From Sphingobium sp. 15-1 (GTDB lineage: Bacteria > Pseudomonadota > Alphaproteobacteria > Sphingomonadales > Sphingomonadaceae), in assembly GCF_013375535.1 (NCBI RefSeq), contig NZ_JABXJG010000002.1, forward strand, positions 62,001 to 126,000: a stretch of 64,000 bases of DNA. Direction: 5' to 3'. The notes beneath the pieces are model-generated. The model was not told the DNA's origin. It made no database searches and saw nothing but the letters and a program-made list of their open reading frames with translations. Position 1 is the stretch's first letter. Every line of letters starts with the position of its first letter. A program made the position numbers and the translations under genes. This document shows positions 17,329 through 25,981 of the stretch, one piece after another.

Positions 17329-18644
17329 GCGGAGGCTTCCGATGCGGGGGCGATGAGGTGGAAGAAGCTGCCGGTGACGGGGCCGCGATGCGATCCGGTG
17401 GAGGCGACGGGGTTGCCCTCCGCATCGGTGACGCGGGCGAGCGGGCTGTCGGGCTGCTCGATGATGGTGGAATAGTGGAATTCATGACCGTTCAGCGGGG
17501 TGCCGGCGGGCATGCCGCCCATGGGTGCCAGCAGGTGCGCCCGGCGGTAACCAAGATGCAGGCGGCGCTCCGCAAAGCTGGTGACGAGGCCCAGCAGGCC
17601 AGCCATGGCGTGCGCCTGGCTCTGCGCGTCGATCAGGGCTTGCCCCAGCACCATATAGCCGCCGCATTCGCCATGGACGGGGCGGTTCTGTGCATGGCGG
17701 CGCAGGCCCGACAGGAAATGTCCCGCATGGGCGATGCGCGCCGCGTGCAGTTCGGGATAGCCGCCAGACAGCCAGACGGCGTCGGCATCGGCGGCGGGGG
17801 CTTCATCGGCCAGCGGCGAGAAGGGCAGGATTTCCGCGCCTGCGCCGCGCCAGTCCGAGAGAAGATGCGCGTAGGTGAAGGAAAAGGCATGATCCTGGGC
17901 GATGGCGATGCGCTGGCCCGGCGGGGGGACGGGTGGAACCGGGCGATGGTCTTGTGGCGCGGCCGGGCGGGCAGCTTCGCGGATCGCGGTGAGGTCCACA
18001 TGTGCGGCAATGATGTCGGCCATGCGTTCTATCGTCTGGTCGAGATCGGCTTGTTCGGCGGCCTGGACCAGCCCCAGATGCCGTTCCGGCAAGCCCAGCT
18101 CGGCAGAGCGCGGGATGGCGCCCAGGACGGATATGCCTGCTTGCGCCATGGCGGCGCGGATCAGCCGTTCATGGCGCTCGCTGGCGACATGGTTCAGGAT
18201 CACGCCCGCCATGGCGACGTCGGAACGCAATGTGCGGAAACCGCTGGCGATGGCGGCGGCGGACTGGCTCTGGCCCGACACGTCCATCACTAGGACGACC
18301 GGCCAGCCGAACAGCGCGGCGATGTCGGCGCTGGAGCCGGTGCCCGCTTCGCCGCTCGTGGGCGCGCCGTCGAACAGGCCCATCACGCCTTCCGTCAGGA
18401 TAATGTCGGCGTCTGCTTGCCCGGCGATGGCGGCGATCCGCGCTGGTGGCATGGCCCAGCTATCGAGGTTGAAGGACGGGCGGCGGCTGGCTGCCTGCTG
18501 GAAGGCGGGGTCGATATAGTCGGGGCCGGATTTGAACGGCTGGACCCTGAGCCCCATGCGGGTGAAGGCGCGCAGCAGGCCGAGCGTGACGGTGGTCTTG
18601 CCCGATCCGGACCGGGGGGCAGCGATGAGCAGGCCGGGCGTCAT
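17325..18644 (-). CDS. cobB: Hydrogenobyrinic acid a,c-diamide synthase, CobB
   Basis: A 439-residue glutamine-dependent amidase that converts hydrogenobyrinic acid to its a,c-diamide. The N-terminal ATP-binding domain has the P-loop [19 protein letters not shown] and [13 protein letters not shown]; the C-terminal class-I glutaminase-like domain has the catalytic cysteine in [15 protein letters not shown] and a histidine-containing NGHEFHYS near the end. Overlaps cobM and cobF by 4 bases each. Its product is the substrate of cobaltochelatase (CobN, encoded at 26585 with partners outside the window). Confidence 0.95.
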   Translation of the reverse strand: MTPGLLIAAPRSGSGKTTVTLGLLRAFTRMGLRVQPFKSGPDYIDPAFQQAASRRPSFNLDSWAMPPARIAAIAGQADADIILTEGVMGLFDGAPTSGEAGTGSSADIAALFGWPVVLVMDVSGQSQSAAAIASGFRTLRSDVAMAGVILNHVASERHERLIRAAMAQAGISVLGAIPRSAELGLPERHLGLVQAAEQADLDQTIERMADIIAAHVDLTAIREAARPAAPQDHRPVPPVPPPGQRIAIAQDHAFSFTYAHLLSDWRGAGAEILPFSPLADEAPAADADAVWLSGGYPELHAARIAHAGHFLSGLRRHAQNRPVHGECGGYMVLGQALIDAQSQAHAMAGLLGLVTSFAERRLHLGYRRAHLLAPMGGMPAGTPLNGHEFHYSTIIEQPDSPLARVTDAEGNPVASTGSHRGPVTGSFFHLIAPASEASA

Positions 18645-19423
18645 GGCTTGTTGATGAAGACGGAATCGGCGCTGGACGGGCGGAACCGGCGGTCATAGCC
18701 GGGCGCGTAGAGGCTGCTTTCCGCGAAATCCTGACTGCTCAGGACCGGGCCGACCAGGATGATGGCGGTGCGTTCGGGGCCGTCGGCGGCGGCATCCGCG
18801 ATGGTGTGGAGCTTGGCGCGGACGATGCGCTGGTCCGGCCAGCTTGCGCGCCAGATAATGGCTGCGGGGCATTCCGCGCCATAGAGCGGCGTCAGGTCGC
18901 TGACCACCTGCGCCAGATTGTGGATCGAAAGATGGATGGCGAGCGTGGCGCCGGTCGCGCCGAAGGCGGTCAGGCTTTCGCCTGGCGGCATGGCGCTGGC
19001 GCGGCCGGGCGTGCGGGTGAGGACAAGGGACTGGCCGAGTTCGGGCAGAGTCAGCTCCGCGCCGATGGCGGCGGCGGCCGCGGCGAAGGAGGGGACGCCG
19101 GGCGTTATGTCATAGGGGATGCCGAGCGCCTTGAGGCGGCGGAGCTGCTCGCCCATGGCCGACCAGACCGACAGGTCGCCGGAATGGAGGCGGGCGATGT
19201 CCTGCCCTGCTGCATCGGCCTCAGCCATGATGCCGATGATTTCGTCCAGAGTGAGTGGCGCGCTGTTCACGATCCGCGCGTCGGGCGGGCAATGATCGAG
19301 CAGGGCGGAGGGCACGAGCGATCCGGCATAGAGGCAGACGGGGCAGCTTGCGATCAGGTCGCGGCCGCGCAGGGTGATGAGGTCGGGCGCGCCGGGGCCT
19401 GCGCCGATGAAATGGACGGTCAT
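18641..19423 (-). CDS. cobM: Precorrin-4 C11-methyltransferase, CobM
   Basis: A 260-residue tetrapyrrole methylase that adds the C-11 methyl group. Characteristic stretches are [64 protein letters not shown] and [17 protein letters not shown] overlaps on both sides (cobE upstream, cobB downstream). The family length is 250-260, so it appears complete. Confidence 0.95.
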   Translation of the reverse strand: MTVHFIGAGPGAPDLITLRGRDLIASCPVCLYAGSLVPSALLDHCPPDARIVNSAPLTLDEIIGIMAEADAAGQDIARLHSGDLSVWSAMGEQLRRLKALGIPYDITPGVPSFAAAAAAIGAELTLPELGQSLVLTRTPGRASAMPPGESLTAFGATGATLAIHLSIHNLAQVVSDLTPLYGAECPAAIIWRASWPDQRIVRAKLHTIADAAADGPERTAIILVGPVLSSQDFAESSLYAPGYDRRFRPSSADSVFINKP

Positions 19424-19785
19424 GGGAGGAGGCTTTCGGCTAGGGCGCAGCTTGCGAGGCGGTCGGGCGAGAGGGAGCGGGGGGCCAAGAGGCGGGCGTT
19501 AGAGGCCAAGGCGGCCAGGGCGGCGGCTTCGGCCACGCTGCCCGTGCCATGGGCGGCGAGGCTGGCGGAGGATTGGGTCAGTGTGGGTTGATCGATTAAC
19601 CGGTCCGCCGGGATGGGGATGAGGGGGAGGGCGAGCTTTTGCGCCAAGGGTGCGAGCTGGTCCGCCTTGCGGTCGAGGGTGGCGAGCGCGTCGACGGCGA
19701 TTGTCGTGCCGGCCGCCTTCTCCAACGCGGATTCCAGCGAGGCGAGGGATGCGCTTTGGCGGAAGCCGAAACCGGCGACGATCAT
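19420..19785 (-). CDS. cobE: CobE/CbiG C-terminal domain protein
   Basis: A 121-residue protein matching the C-terminal domain of CbiG (called CobE in the aerobic pathway). It begins [23 protein letters not shown] and contains [14 protein letters not shown] and [22 protein letters not shown], close to the usual [11 protein letters not shown] signature. The start ATG at 19785 lies in an ATGA overlap with the cobL stop; the open frame continues upstream only as shadow of cobL. Its exact reaction in the aerobic pathway is uncertain, although it is needed for cobalamin in P. denitrificans. Confidence 0.88.
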   Translation of the reverse strand: MIVAGFGFRQSASLASLESALEKAAGTTIAVDALATLDRKADQLAPLAQKLALPLIPIPADRLIDQPTLTQSSASLAAHGTGSVAEAAALAALASNARLLAPRSLSPDRLASCALAESLLP

Positions 19786-20990
19786 AGGGCGATGCTCCAC
19801 TGCACCAGCGGATAGGCGGCGTGCCAGCCGCGACGGGTGCCGAGGGGAGCCGCCTGCGCAAGTTCGATGCGCAAGAGGTCGCCGCCTTTGAGGGCATGCC
19901 ATTGGGCGAGCAGCGCTTCGGATTCGAGCGTGACGGCGTTGGCGACGAGGCGGGTCGGGCCGCCGGGAAGGGCGAACAGGGTTTCGAGCAAAGACTGGCT
20001 GAGACCGCCGCCAATGAAAATGGCATCGGGACGGGTGCGCCCTTCCAGAATATCCGGCGCTCTGCCTTCGATGACGGTCAGGCGGTCCACGCCCAGGGCC
20101 AGGGCGTTGGCGCGGGCGCGTTCTGCGCGTTCGGGATCGGCTTCGAAGGCGATGGCGGCGGTCGACGGATGGCTGAGCAGCCATTCTATCGCAATCGACC
20201 CGGACCCCGCCCCTATGTCCCACAATGTTTCGCCGGGGCGAGGAGCCAGCGCGGACAGGGTCAGGGCGCGGGCGGGGCGCTTGGTGATCTGGCCGTCATG
20301 ATCGAACCAGTCGTCCGGAATGCCGCTGGAGCGAGGGAGCGTCCGGCCTTCTCCTGCCACGGACAGGCCGACGGCGACCGGATGGGCGATGTCGGTAAGG
20401 TCCAGCGTCTCCGCCGTGCACTGGCGGATGCGTTCGCGCGAGCCGCCCAGCGCTTCCAGCACATATAGGGTTGAGGCGCCGAAGCCTTGCTCTGTCAGCC
20501 AGGCGGCCAGTTCGCCTACCGCCGGGCCGTCGCGCAGTAGCAGGATGGCGCGGCGGCCCGGCACGAGGCATGGGCGCAACCGCGTCAACGGCGCGGCGTG
20601 GAGGCCGTGGCATTCTATATGCTGAATCGCCCAGCCGAGCCGGGCGGCGGCAAGGGCGAAGGTGGAGGGTGCGGGATGCGCCGTCCATTCCCGCTGCTCC
20701 AGATGCCGTGTGACGCTGGTCCCCGCGCTGAACCAGAAGGGATCGCCCGAGGCGAGCATGACGGTGGGCTTTCCGCGACGGGACAGCAGCATCCGCACGC
20801 CCTCTTCGAACGGGACTGGCCAGCTCAGCCTTTCCGCCTTAAGGGCGGGCAGCAGCGCAAGATGGCGCGCAGCTCCCATTACGAGCGCGGCGTCCTCGAG
20901 CGCGGCGCGGGCGGCGGACGACAGGCCATGCAGGCCGTCTTCCCCGATTCCGACGATCGTCAGCCAGTGACCTTCAGGAGCTTCGGGCAT
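19782..20990 (-). CDS. cobL: Precorrin-6Y C5,15-methyltransferase (decarboxylating), CobL
   Basis: A 402-residue fusion. The N-terminal half (CbiE-like) is a tetrapyrrole methylase (LTIVGIGEDGLHGLSSAAR, LASGDPFWFSAGTSV); the C-terminal half (CbiT-like) is a class-I methyltransferase (PGETLWDIGAGSGSIAIEWLL, AFEADPERAERARANA, DAIFIGGGLS). Together they methylate C-5 and C-15 and decarboxylate ring C. I prefer the ATG at 20990 because GAGG stands nine bases upstream on this strand; an ATG at 21005 would add five residues but has no ribosome site. Its 5' end overlaps the 5' end of the divergent cobK. Confidence 0.93.
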   Translation of the reverse strand: MPEAPEGHWLTIVGIGEDGLHGLSSAARAALEDAALVMGAARHLALLPALKAERLSWPVPFEEGVRMLLSRRGKPTVMLASGDPFWFSAGTSVTRHLEQREWTAHPAPSTFALAAARLGWAIQHIECHGLHAAPLTRLRPCLVPGRRAILLLRDGPAVGELAAWLTEQGFGASTLYVLEALGGSRERIRQCTAETLDLTDIAHPVAVGLSVAGEGRTLPRSSGIPDDWFDHDGQITKRPARALTLSALAPRPGETLWDIGAGSGSIAIEWLLSHPSTAAIAFEADPERAERARANALALGVDRLTVIEGRAPDILEGRTRPDAIFIGGGLSQSLLETLFALPGGPTRLVANAVTLESEALLAQWHALKGGDLLRIELAQAAPLGTRRGWHAAYPLVQWSIAL

Positions 20991-21738
20991 TTCCAATATC
21001 CTCATATTGGGCGGGACGACCGAAGCCAGCGCGCTCGCCGTGGCGTTGGCGGAGCGGCGCGTGCGCGCTGTGTTGAGCTATGCCGGGCGGACGGACAGGC
21101 CGCGAGCGCAACCGGTGCCGGTGCGGGTCGGGGGCTTTGGCGGCGTGGCGGGGTTGGTTCGCCATCTGCGGGAGGAAAGCGTCACGCATCTGGTCGACGC
21201 GACCCATCCCTTCGCCGCGACGATGAGCGAGCATGCCGTGGCCGCCGCGCAAGAGGCTGGGGTGGCGCATATCATGCTGACCCGGCCGCCCTGGATTGCG
21301 GCGGAAGGAGACCGCTGGACGCATGTGCCGGACATCGCCGGAGCGGTCGCCGCGTTGGAGGGGCCTGCGCGCAATGTCATGCTGGCGCTCGGGCGGATGC
21401 ATGTGGACGCCTTCGCTGCGCAGCCGCAGCATCATTATCTGTTGCGCTTTGTCGATAAGCCGGCCGTTGCGCCGGGACTGCCGCGTCATGCTCTGGTGGT
21501 CGACCGGGGGCCTTTTTCCGTGGAGGGGGACATGCGGTTGATGCGCGATCACGGCATTGGCTGCATCGTCTCGAAAAATGCGGGCGGCAGCGGTGCGGAA
21601 GCCAAGATCGTCGCGGCGCGGATGCTGGGATTGCCGGTCGTGATGATCGACCGCCCGCCCTGTCCCGCCGCGCAGGTGACGCATCAGGTCGCCGGGGTGC
21701 TGCAATGGCTGGGTCATGCGGCGGAGCGTGGGGTATAG
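20989..21738 (+). CDS. cobK: Precorrin-6A reductase, CobK, probable ATT start
   Basis: A roughly 249-residue NADPH-dependent reductase acting between CobF and CobL. The Rossmann start ILILGGTTEASALA, VDATHPFAATMSEHA, LALGRMHVDAF and VSKNAGGSGAEAKIVAAR identify it. No ATG, GTG or CTG precedes the conserved first strand: the frame opens after TGA at 20968-20970, and the first usual start codon, TTG at 21007, would remove the strand ILIL. AGGAG at 20976-20980 stands eight bases before an ATT (20989), giving M-SNILILGGTTEAS, so an ATT start is the best reading. It is the only gene on the plus strand within the ring-building cluster; its end overlaps cobJ by 25 bases tail to tail. Confidence 0.88.
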   Translation: MSNILILGGTTEASALAVALAERRVRAVLSYAGRTDRPRAQPVPVRVGGFGGVAGLVRHLREESVTHLVDATHPFAATMSEHAVAAAQEAGVAHIMLTRPPWIAAEGDRWTHVPDIAGAVAALEGPARNVMLALGRMHVDAFAAQPQHHYLLRFVDKPAVAPGLPRHALVVDRGPFSVEGDMRLMRDHGIGCIVSKNAGGSGAEAKIVAARMLGLPVVMIDRPPCPAAQVTHQVAGVLQWLGHAAERGV

Positions 21739-22463
21739 AGGATAGGCTGGCCGAGACGCTCGATCAGGCGGGTGCGGCTGGAACCGAGGATGACGACGGT
21801 GCGCATGTCGGCCATGTCGGGGGTGGCCTGGCTCAGTGGGACGATGCGCAGATCCTCCTCCGGCGTGGAGACGGCGCGGGCGAAGAGGATGAGGCGGTCC
21901 TCGCCGCACTCTTCCCGCAATATGTCCAGGGCGCGGCCGAAACCCTCCGGGCGCGACCGGGAGCGCGGATTGTAGAAGGCCATGGCGAAATCGGCCTGCG
22001 CCGCCAGACGCAGGCGGCGCTCGATCAGCGGCCAGGGCTTGAGATTGTCCGACAGGTTGATGGCGCAGAAATCATGGCCAAGCGGCGCGCCTGCCTTCGC
22101 GGCGGCGGCGAGCATGGCGGTGATGCCGGGCAGGACGCGGATGTCGAGGGCGCGCCAGTCCTCCGGGCCTGCTTCGAGGGCTTCGAACAGGGCGGAGGCC
22201 ATGGCGAAGACGCCGGGGTCGCCGGAGGATATCACGGCCACTCGCTTCCCCTGGGCGGCGAGGGTCAGGGCATGCGCTGCCCGCTCCAGCTCGACGCGGT
22301 TGTCCGTGGCGTGGAGCATCAGGCCGGGCCGTGGGGCGATGCGGGCGACATAGGGGATATAGCCGATGACGTCGGTCGCCTCCGCCAGCGCATCGGACAC
22401 TTCCGGGGTGATGAGCGCCTCCGCGCCGGGGCCCAGGCCTGCTATGGCGACCCAGCCCGTCAT
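21714..22463 (-). CDS. cobJ: Precorrin-3B C17-methyltransferase, CobJ
   Basis: A 249-residue tetrapyrrole methylase that methylates C-17 and drives ring contraction. Seen: VAIAGLGPGAEALITPEVSDAL, DVIGYIPYVARI, VAVISSGDPGVFAMASAL, VLPGITAMLAAAAKAGAPLGHDFCAINLSD and FYNPRSRSRP, all typical of CobJ. The ATG at 22463 overlaps the cobI stop (ATGA); the frame remains open much further upstream without coding meaning. Its last 25 bases overlap the end of the convergent cobK. Confidence 0.95.
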   Translation of the reverse strand: MTGWVAIAGLGPGAEALITPEVSDALAEATDVIGYIPYVARIAPRPGLMLHATDNRVELERAAHALTLAAQGKRVAVISSGDPGVFAMASALFEALEAGPEDWRALDIRVLPGITAMLAAAAKAGAPLGHDFCAINLSDNLKPWPLIERRLRLAAQADFAMAFYNPRSRSRPEGFGRALDILREECGEDRLILFARAVSTPEEDLRIVPLSQATPDMADMRTVVILGSSRTRLIERLGQPILYTPRSAA

Positions 22464-23179
22464 GGACGGCGGCCCTGCCCGTGGATGAGCAGGATCGAGA
22501 AATAGGCAGTAACGTCGGTCGCTTCGGCCAAAGGCGTGATGCGCTGATCGGCCATGGTCGCATATTCGACCAGCCAGGCGCAGTCCTGCTTGCCCGCCGC
22601 ATCGACGGCGCGGCGGAGCTTGGGCAGGTTGCGGCCGATCTTCATCACGACCAGCGCATTGGTGTCGTGGATGCGGCGGGCCAGTTCCTCTTCGGGGAGG
22701 GTGGCCATCAGCACCGTCATGACATCGTCGCCCCAACTGATCGGCGTGCCGCTGGCGGTCCAGGCGCCGGACATGCCGGTGATGCCGGGGACGATCCTGA
22801 CCGGCGCGGCCAGGCGGCTGTGCAGGTGCATGAAGCTGCCGTAGAAGAAGGGATCGCCCTCGCAGAGCACTACGACATCCTCGCCCCCGGCGGAAAGCCC
22901 GTCCAGATGGGCGGTGCAATCGGCGTAGAAGGCCGACAACAGGTCGTTATAGCGCGGGTCGGCCAGCGGGATTTCCGTCGTCACCGGATATTCCATGGGG
23001 AATTCGATGATGTCGGGGCGCAGCATGCCCTCCACGATCCGGCGGGCCTGGCCGGACTTTCCCCTCTTGCGGAAATAGGCGATGTGGCGGGCTTCGCGGA
23101 TCAGGCGGTCGGCGCGGACACTCATCAGGTCCTGCGCGCCGGGGCCGAGGCCTACGCCGTGGATGGTGCCGTTGGTCAT
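22460..23179 (-). CDS. cobI: Precorrin-2 C20-methyltransferase, CobI
   Basis: A 239-residue tetrapyrrole methylase adding the C-20 methyl group to precorrin-2. Visible signatures are HGVGLGPGAQDLMSVRADRLI, FPMEYPVTTE, VVVLCEGDPFFYGSFMHLHSRL and IVPGITGMSGAWTASG. It overlaps cobH and cobJ by 4 bases each. The enzyme that makes precorrin-2 itself (CobA/SUMT) is not in the window. Confidence 0.95.
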   Translation of the reverse strand: MTNGTIHGVGLGPGAQDLMSVRADRLIREARHIAYFRKRGKSGQARRIVEGMLRPDIIEFPMEYPVTTEIPLADPRYNDLLSAFYADCTAHLDGLSAGGEDVVVLCEGDPFFYGSFMHLHSRLAAPVRIVPGITGMSGAWTASGTPISWGDDVMTVLMATLPEEELARRIHDTNALVVMKIGRNLPKLRRAVDAAGKQDCAWLVEYATMADQRITPLAEATDVTAYFSILLIHGQGRRP

Positions 23180-23805
23180 TCCGCCGGGCTCGCTATCGCA
23201 TTGATCGCCGCGACCGTGATGGCGCTGCCGCCCAGGCGGCCCTCCACGATGCAGCAGGGCACGGCTTGGCTCTGCCAGAGCCCCTGTTTGGACTCCGCCG
23301 CGCCGACGAAGCCGACCGGGCAGCCGATGATCGCGGCGGGGCGCGGGCAGGTGGGGTCTTCCAGCATGTTGAGCAGGTGGAACAGCGCCGTCGGGGCGTT
23401 GCCGATGGCGACCAGCGCGCCTGCCAGATGAGGCCGCCAGAGTTCGAGCGCGGCGGCGGAGCGGGTGTTGGACATGCGCGCCGCCAGCGCGGGCACCTGG
23501 GGATCGTTCAGGGTGCAGAGGATCGGATTGGCGGCGGGCAGGCGCTTTGTGGTGATGCCTTCGAACACCATGCGCGCGTCGCAGAGGATCGGCGCGCCTG
23601 CCTCCAGCGCGGCGATGGCGGCCTGCGCGAAGCTTGGGGAAAAGCGGATATGCGGCGCGAGGGCGACCAGTCCCGCCGCGTGGATCATGCGGACGGCGAT
23701 GCGTTCCTCTTCTGTGGAGAAGCGGGCGAGATCGGCTTCGGCGCGGATGGTGCGGAAGGACTCGCGGTAGATGGCGGCGCCGTCGGTTTCGTAGATATGG
23801 GGCAT
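23176..23805 (-). CDS. cobH: Precorrin-8X methylmutase, CobH
   Basis: A 209-residue isomerase that moves the methyl group from C-11 to C-12 to give hydrogenobyrinic acid. Seen: YETDGAAIYRESFRTIRAEADL, RMIHAAGLVALAPHI with the catalytic histidine, ILCDARMVFEGIT, and IGCPVGFVGAAESKQGL. Start and cobG stop share one base (TGATG). Family length and motifs are complete. Confidence 0.96.
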   Translation of the reverse strand: MPHIYETDGAAIYRESFRTIRAEADLARFSTEEERIAVRMIHAAGLVALAPHIRFSPSFAQAAIAALEAGAPILCDARMVFEGITTKRLPAANPILCTLNDPQVPALAARMSNTRSAAALELWRPHLAGALVAIGNAPTALFHLLNMLEDPTCPRPAAIIGCPVGFVGAAESKQGLWQSQAVPCCIVEGRLGGSAITVAAINAIASPAE

Positions 23806-24935
23806 CAGGGGCTTCCGAAGAGAGCGAGAATCTGGCGGGGGGTGAGGTCCGTCCTGTCCGGAGGCGATCCGGCGCGGGCCTTGCGGGCGAGGTCGAAGCG
23901 GCCGTGGCGGCCGGTAAGGACGATGTCGGCGGGTCTGGGTCGCGCGCAGCCCTTGGCGCAGCCGGAAATATGCAGCGATCCGTCGACGAGAGGGGCTAGG
24001 CGCGCTGCCAGTTCGCGGGTCGGGACGCTCGCCTGCGGGCAGGCTGGCGCGCCGGGGCAGGCGTCGACGAGGAGCAGCGGGTCCGTGGGGGCGTGATCGT
24101 GGCTGGCGGTGCCGCCTTCAAGGATCAGACCGCGCCAGGGGGTGAGGCGCAGTGCGATGAGGCCTTGCTGTCCGGCCAGGGCGGCGAGGCTGTCGGCGCT
24201 GAGTTGGCCGAAGGGAATGCCATGGAAGGGGCCGGGGGCTTGCGCCAGAAGCTGCGGGAGCGAGCGGGAAGGGGCCGGCGCCACTTCCGGGGTCAGGGGC
24301 AAGGGGGCCTTGTGCCGGGCCATGCGGCCGGAACTGGCGCCGCCGGTTGCGACGAACCAGCGGGTCATGGCGATCAGGTCTTGCGCGGCCGTTTCGGGGC
24401 TGGTCGGGGCACCGAGGGCGTGGCCTTCGGCGCGGAGCAGCAAGCCGCCGGATACGCTCCGCTCCAGGCGGAAATCGGCGGGGACATAGGTGAGGCTGGG
24501 CGCGGGGCCGGTGTCGATGGCGATGCCGATCTTCGGCGGAAGTTCGGGGAAATCGTCGATATGGTCGAGAAGGTCTTGTGCGATGCGGGCCGTGTCGTCG
24601 GACGGTTCCCAGTCGGGCGTCAGGATGAAATTGCGGCGCGCTTCGCGAATGGGGTCGGGATCGGTGAGGCCGAGGGCGATGAGCTGTTCGAGCAGGGGTT
24701 TGTGGCTTTGCTCCGTCACGCCCCGGATTTGCAGCGCGGCGCGGTTGGTGAGATCGATCCGGCCGTTGCCGTGACGGCGGGCGGCATCGCTGAGCGCCAT
24801 GTCCTGCGCGGCGGTCAGGCGGCCGAGCGGAGGGCGGACGCGCACCAGCAGGCCGTCGCCCGCCAGCATCGGGCGCCATGCCGTCGGACACCAGCCGCGA
24901 ATGGCGGCGCTATGGACGCTTGGCGCGTCTGGCAC
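23805..24935 (-). CDS. cobG: Precorrin-3B synthase, CobG (oxygen-dependent)
   Basis: A 376-residue monooxygenase of the nitrite/sulfite reductase fold that hydroxylates precorrin-3A; it marks the aerobic cobalamin route. Seen: RGWCPTAWRPMLAGDGLLVRVRP, LTNRAALQIRGV, and the iron-sulfur cysteines in DACPGAPACPQA and HISGCAKGCARP (four ligand cysteines). The start is GTG at 24935 with GGAGG nine bases upstream on the minus strand; that GGAGG can be masked by a hairpin (24945-24972). First gene of the ring-building operon, about 120 bases after the cobalamin riboswitch. Confidence 0.93.
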   Translation of the reverse strand: MPDAPSVHSAAIRGWCPTAWRPMLAGDGLLVRVRPPLGRLTAAQDMALSDAARRHGNGRIDLTNRAALQIRGVTEQSHKPLLEQLIALGLTDPDPIREARRNFILTPDWEPSDDTARIAQDLLDHIDDFPELPPKIGIAIDTGPAPSLTYVPADFRLERSVSGGLLLRAEGHALGAPTSPETAAQDLIAMTRWFVATGGASSGRMARHKAPLPLTPEVAPAPSRSLPQLLAQAPGPFHGIPFGQLSADSLAALAGQQGLIALRLTPWRGLILEGGTASHDHAPTDPLLLVDACPGAPACPQASVPTRELAARLAPLVDGSLHISGCAKGCARPRPADIVLTGRHGRFDLARKARAGSPPDRTDLTPRQILALFGSP

Positions 24936-24944
24936 TGGACTTCA

Positions 24945-24972
24945 CCTCCCACGTCGCAACGACGACTGGAGG
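24945..24972 (-). promoter_or_regulatory. Hairpin masking the cobG Shine-Dalgarno
   Basis: On the minus strand CCTCC (24972-24968) can pair with the cobG ribosome site GGAGG (24949-24945), and between them CGTCG (24964-24960) pairs with CGACG (24956-24952) around a TTG loop. Ten base pairs in two stacked helices would hide the ribosome site nine bases before the GTG start. Lying downstream of a cobalamin riboswitch, this is a plausible translational expression platform; the coupling to B12 binding is inference. Confidence 0.5.
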
Positions 24973-25054
24973 ACGCCCCAGCCGCATTTCCGTCGCTCGT
25001 GCGGAGAACCGAGCCGTGACCATCCCCTGGACCATGGCTAGAGCGACCTTTGCG

Positions 25055-25245
25055 TCCGGCAGGTCTCCTGGCTTGCGGGTCATAGCCTTGGCAGGGGCCT
25101 TCCCGGATTGCTCCAGTGGCTGGCCTTTTCGGGGCCGTCCTTGCCTAGCTCGCCGCTCACAGTTGCAGGGACAGCCACGGATTAGGGAGTCGCCTCCCGC
25201 ACCGCGTTCCCATTTAAGCCCCTTGCGGAGCACCGACGCGATCGA
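25055..25245 (-). promoter_or_regulatory. Cobalamin (AdoCbl/B12) riboswitch before cobG
   Basis: Read on the minus strand, the element has all main conserved blocks in order: GGTGC near 25233, AAGGGGCTTAAATGGGAA, GCTGTCCCTGCAACTGTGAG (ending near 25156), GCCACTGG (25129-25122), and the B12 box GCCAGGAGACCTGCC at 25073-25059. It controls cobG and the genes behind it; binding of cobalamin should switch them off. A second copy is at 32722-32925. A 28-base stretch immediately downstream (25021-25048) is nearly identical after both copies. Confidence 0.95.
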
Positions 25246-25320
25246 TGGAGCGGGCGGAGCCCGTTCCGGATGCGGTTCATAGGCGGAGTGGAGGGGAAAG
25301 GGAAGTGGGGAGAATTTACG

Positions 25321-25342
25321 CCCCTCCCGTAGACGGGAGGGG
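25321..25342 (-). terminator. Strong hairpin after bluB
   Basis: CCCCTCCCGT and ACGGGAGGGG form a perfect 10-bp inverted repeat with a 2-base centre, 10 bases after the bluB stop on the minus strand. Only a weak run (TAAATT) follows, so it is an imperfect intrinsic terminator. It separates the NiCoT-to-bluB operon from the riboswitch and promoter of the cobG operon. Confidence 0.5.
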
Positions 25343-25351
25343 GACTATGCG

Positions 25352-25981
25352 TCATCTTGTCACGATCGTCGAATGCCAGTCGGTGCGATGTTCCCAGCCG
25401 CGCCGTTCCAGTTCCGGCGTTGCTTCCTCGCTGACCGGATAACCCAGGCAGAGCAGACCGAGGCAGCGCCAATTTTCCGGAATCTCCAGCATCGCGTCGA
25501 CCGTGGGGCGATCCAGGATCGAAACCCAACCCATGCCGATGCCGCGGGTCCGGGCGGCGAGCCAGATCGTGTGGATCGCCATCACGCAGCTATAGCGGCG
25601 CGCTTCGGGCATGGTGATCGCGCCCAGCTTATGGCCGGTTTCGGTGCCTTCATCGCAATAGACGGCGAACAGCACCGGCGCTTCGCGCAGGCCGTGCAGC
25701 TTCAGGCTGCGGTAGAGCTTGTCCTCATCGCCCTCGTAGATCCGCCCGGCCTTGACGATCTGCGCATCGACATGGACGGCGAGCTGCTCGCGCAAGGCGG
25801 GTGTCGCGATCCGGACGAAGCGCCAGGGTTGCGACAACCCGACCGACGGCGCGCTATGGGCGAGGGCAAGCAGTTGCTCGACCTCCCGTTCGTCCAGCGG
25901 GTCGGTCAGGAAATGGCGCACGTCGCGGCGAAGGTGGACCAGTTCCTCGAAGGCGGCGATGTCGAAGGTGGTGCGTGTCAG
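25352..25981 (-). CDS. bluB: 5,6-dimethylbenzimidazole synthase BluB, probable CTG start
   Basis: A nitroreductase-fold enzyme that breaks down FMNH2 with oxygen to form the lower ligand of cobalamin. Seen: LAHSAPSVGLSQPWRFV, AVYCDEGTETGHKLG, RRYSCVMAIHTIWLAARTRGIGMGWVSIL and CLGYPVSE. A GTG at 25921 would start inside the conserved N-terminal motif HLRRDVRHF and lose the arginines that are expected to hold the flavin phosphate. The frame continues upstream through FDIAAFEELVHLRRDVRHF to a CTG at 25981, which overlaps the cobO stop by 4 bases (CTGA), just as the ATGA junctions elsewhere in the cluster. No ATG or GTG is available before a stop at 26044. With this start the protein has 209 residues. 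Last gene of the NiCoT operon. Confidence 0.88.
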   Translation of the reverse strand: MTRTTFDIAAFEELVHLRRDVRHFLTDPLDEREVEQLLALAHSAPSVGLSQPWRFVRIATPALREQLAVHVDAQIVKAGRIYEGDEDKLYRSLKLHGLREAPVLFAVYCDEGTETGHKLGAITMPEARRYSCVMAIHTIWLAARTRGIGMGWVSILDRPTVDAMLEIPENWRCLGLLCLGYPVSEEATPELERRGWEHRTDWHSTIVTR

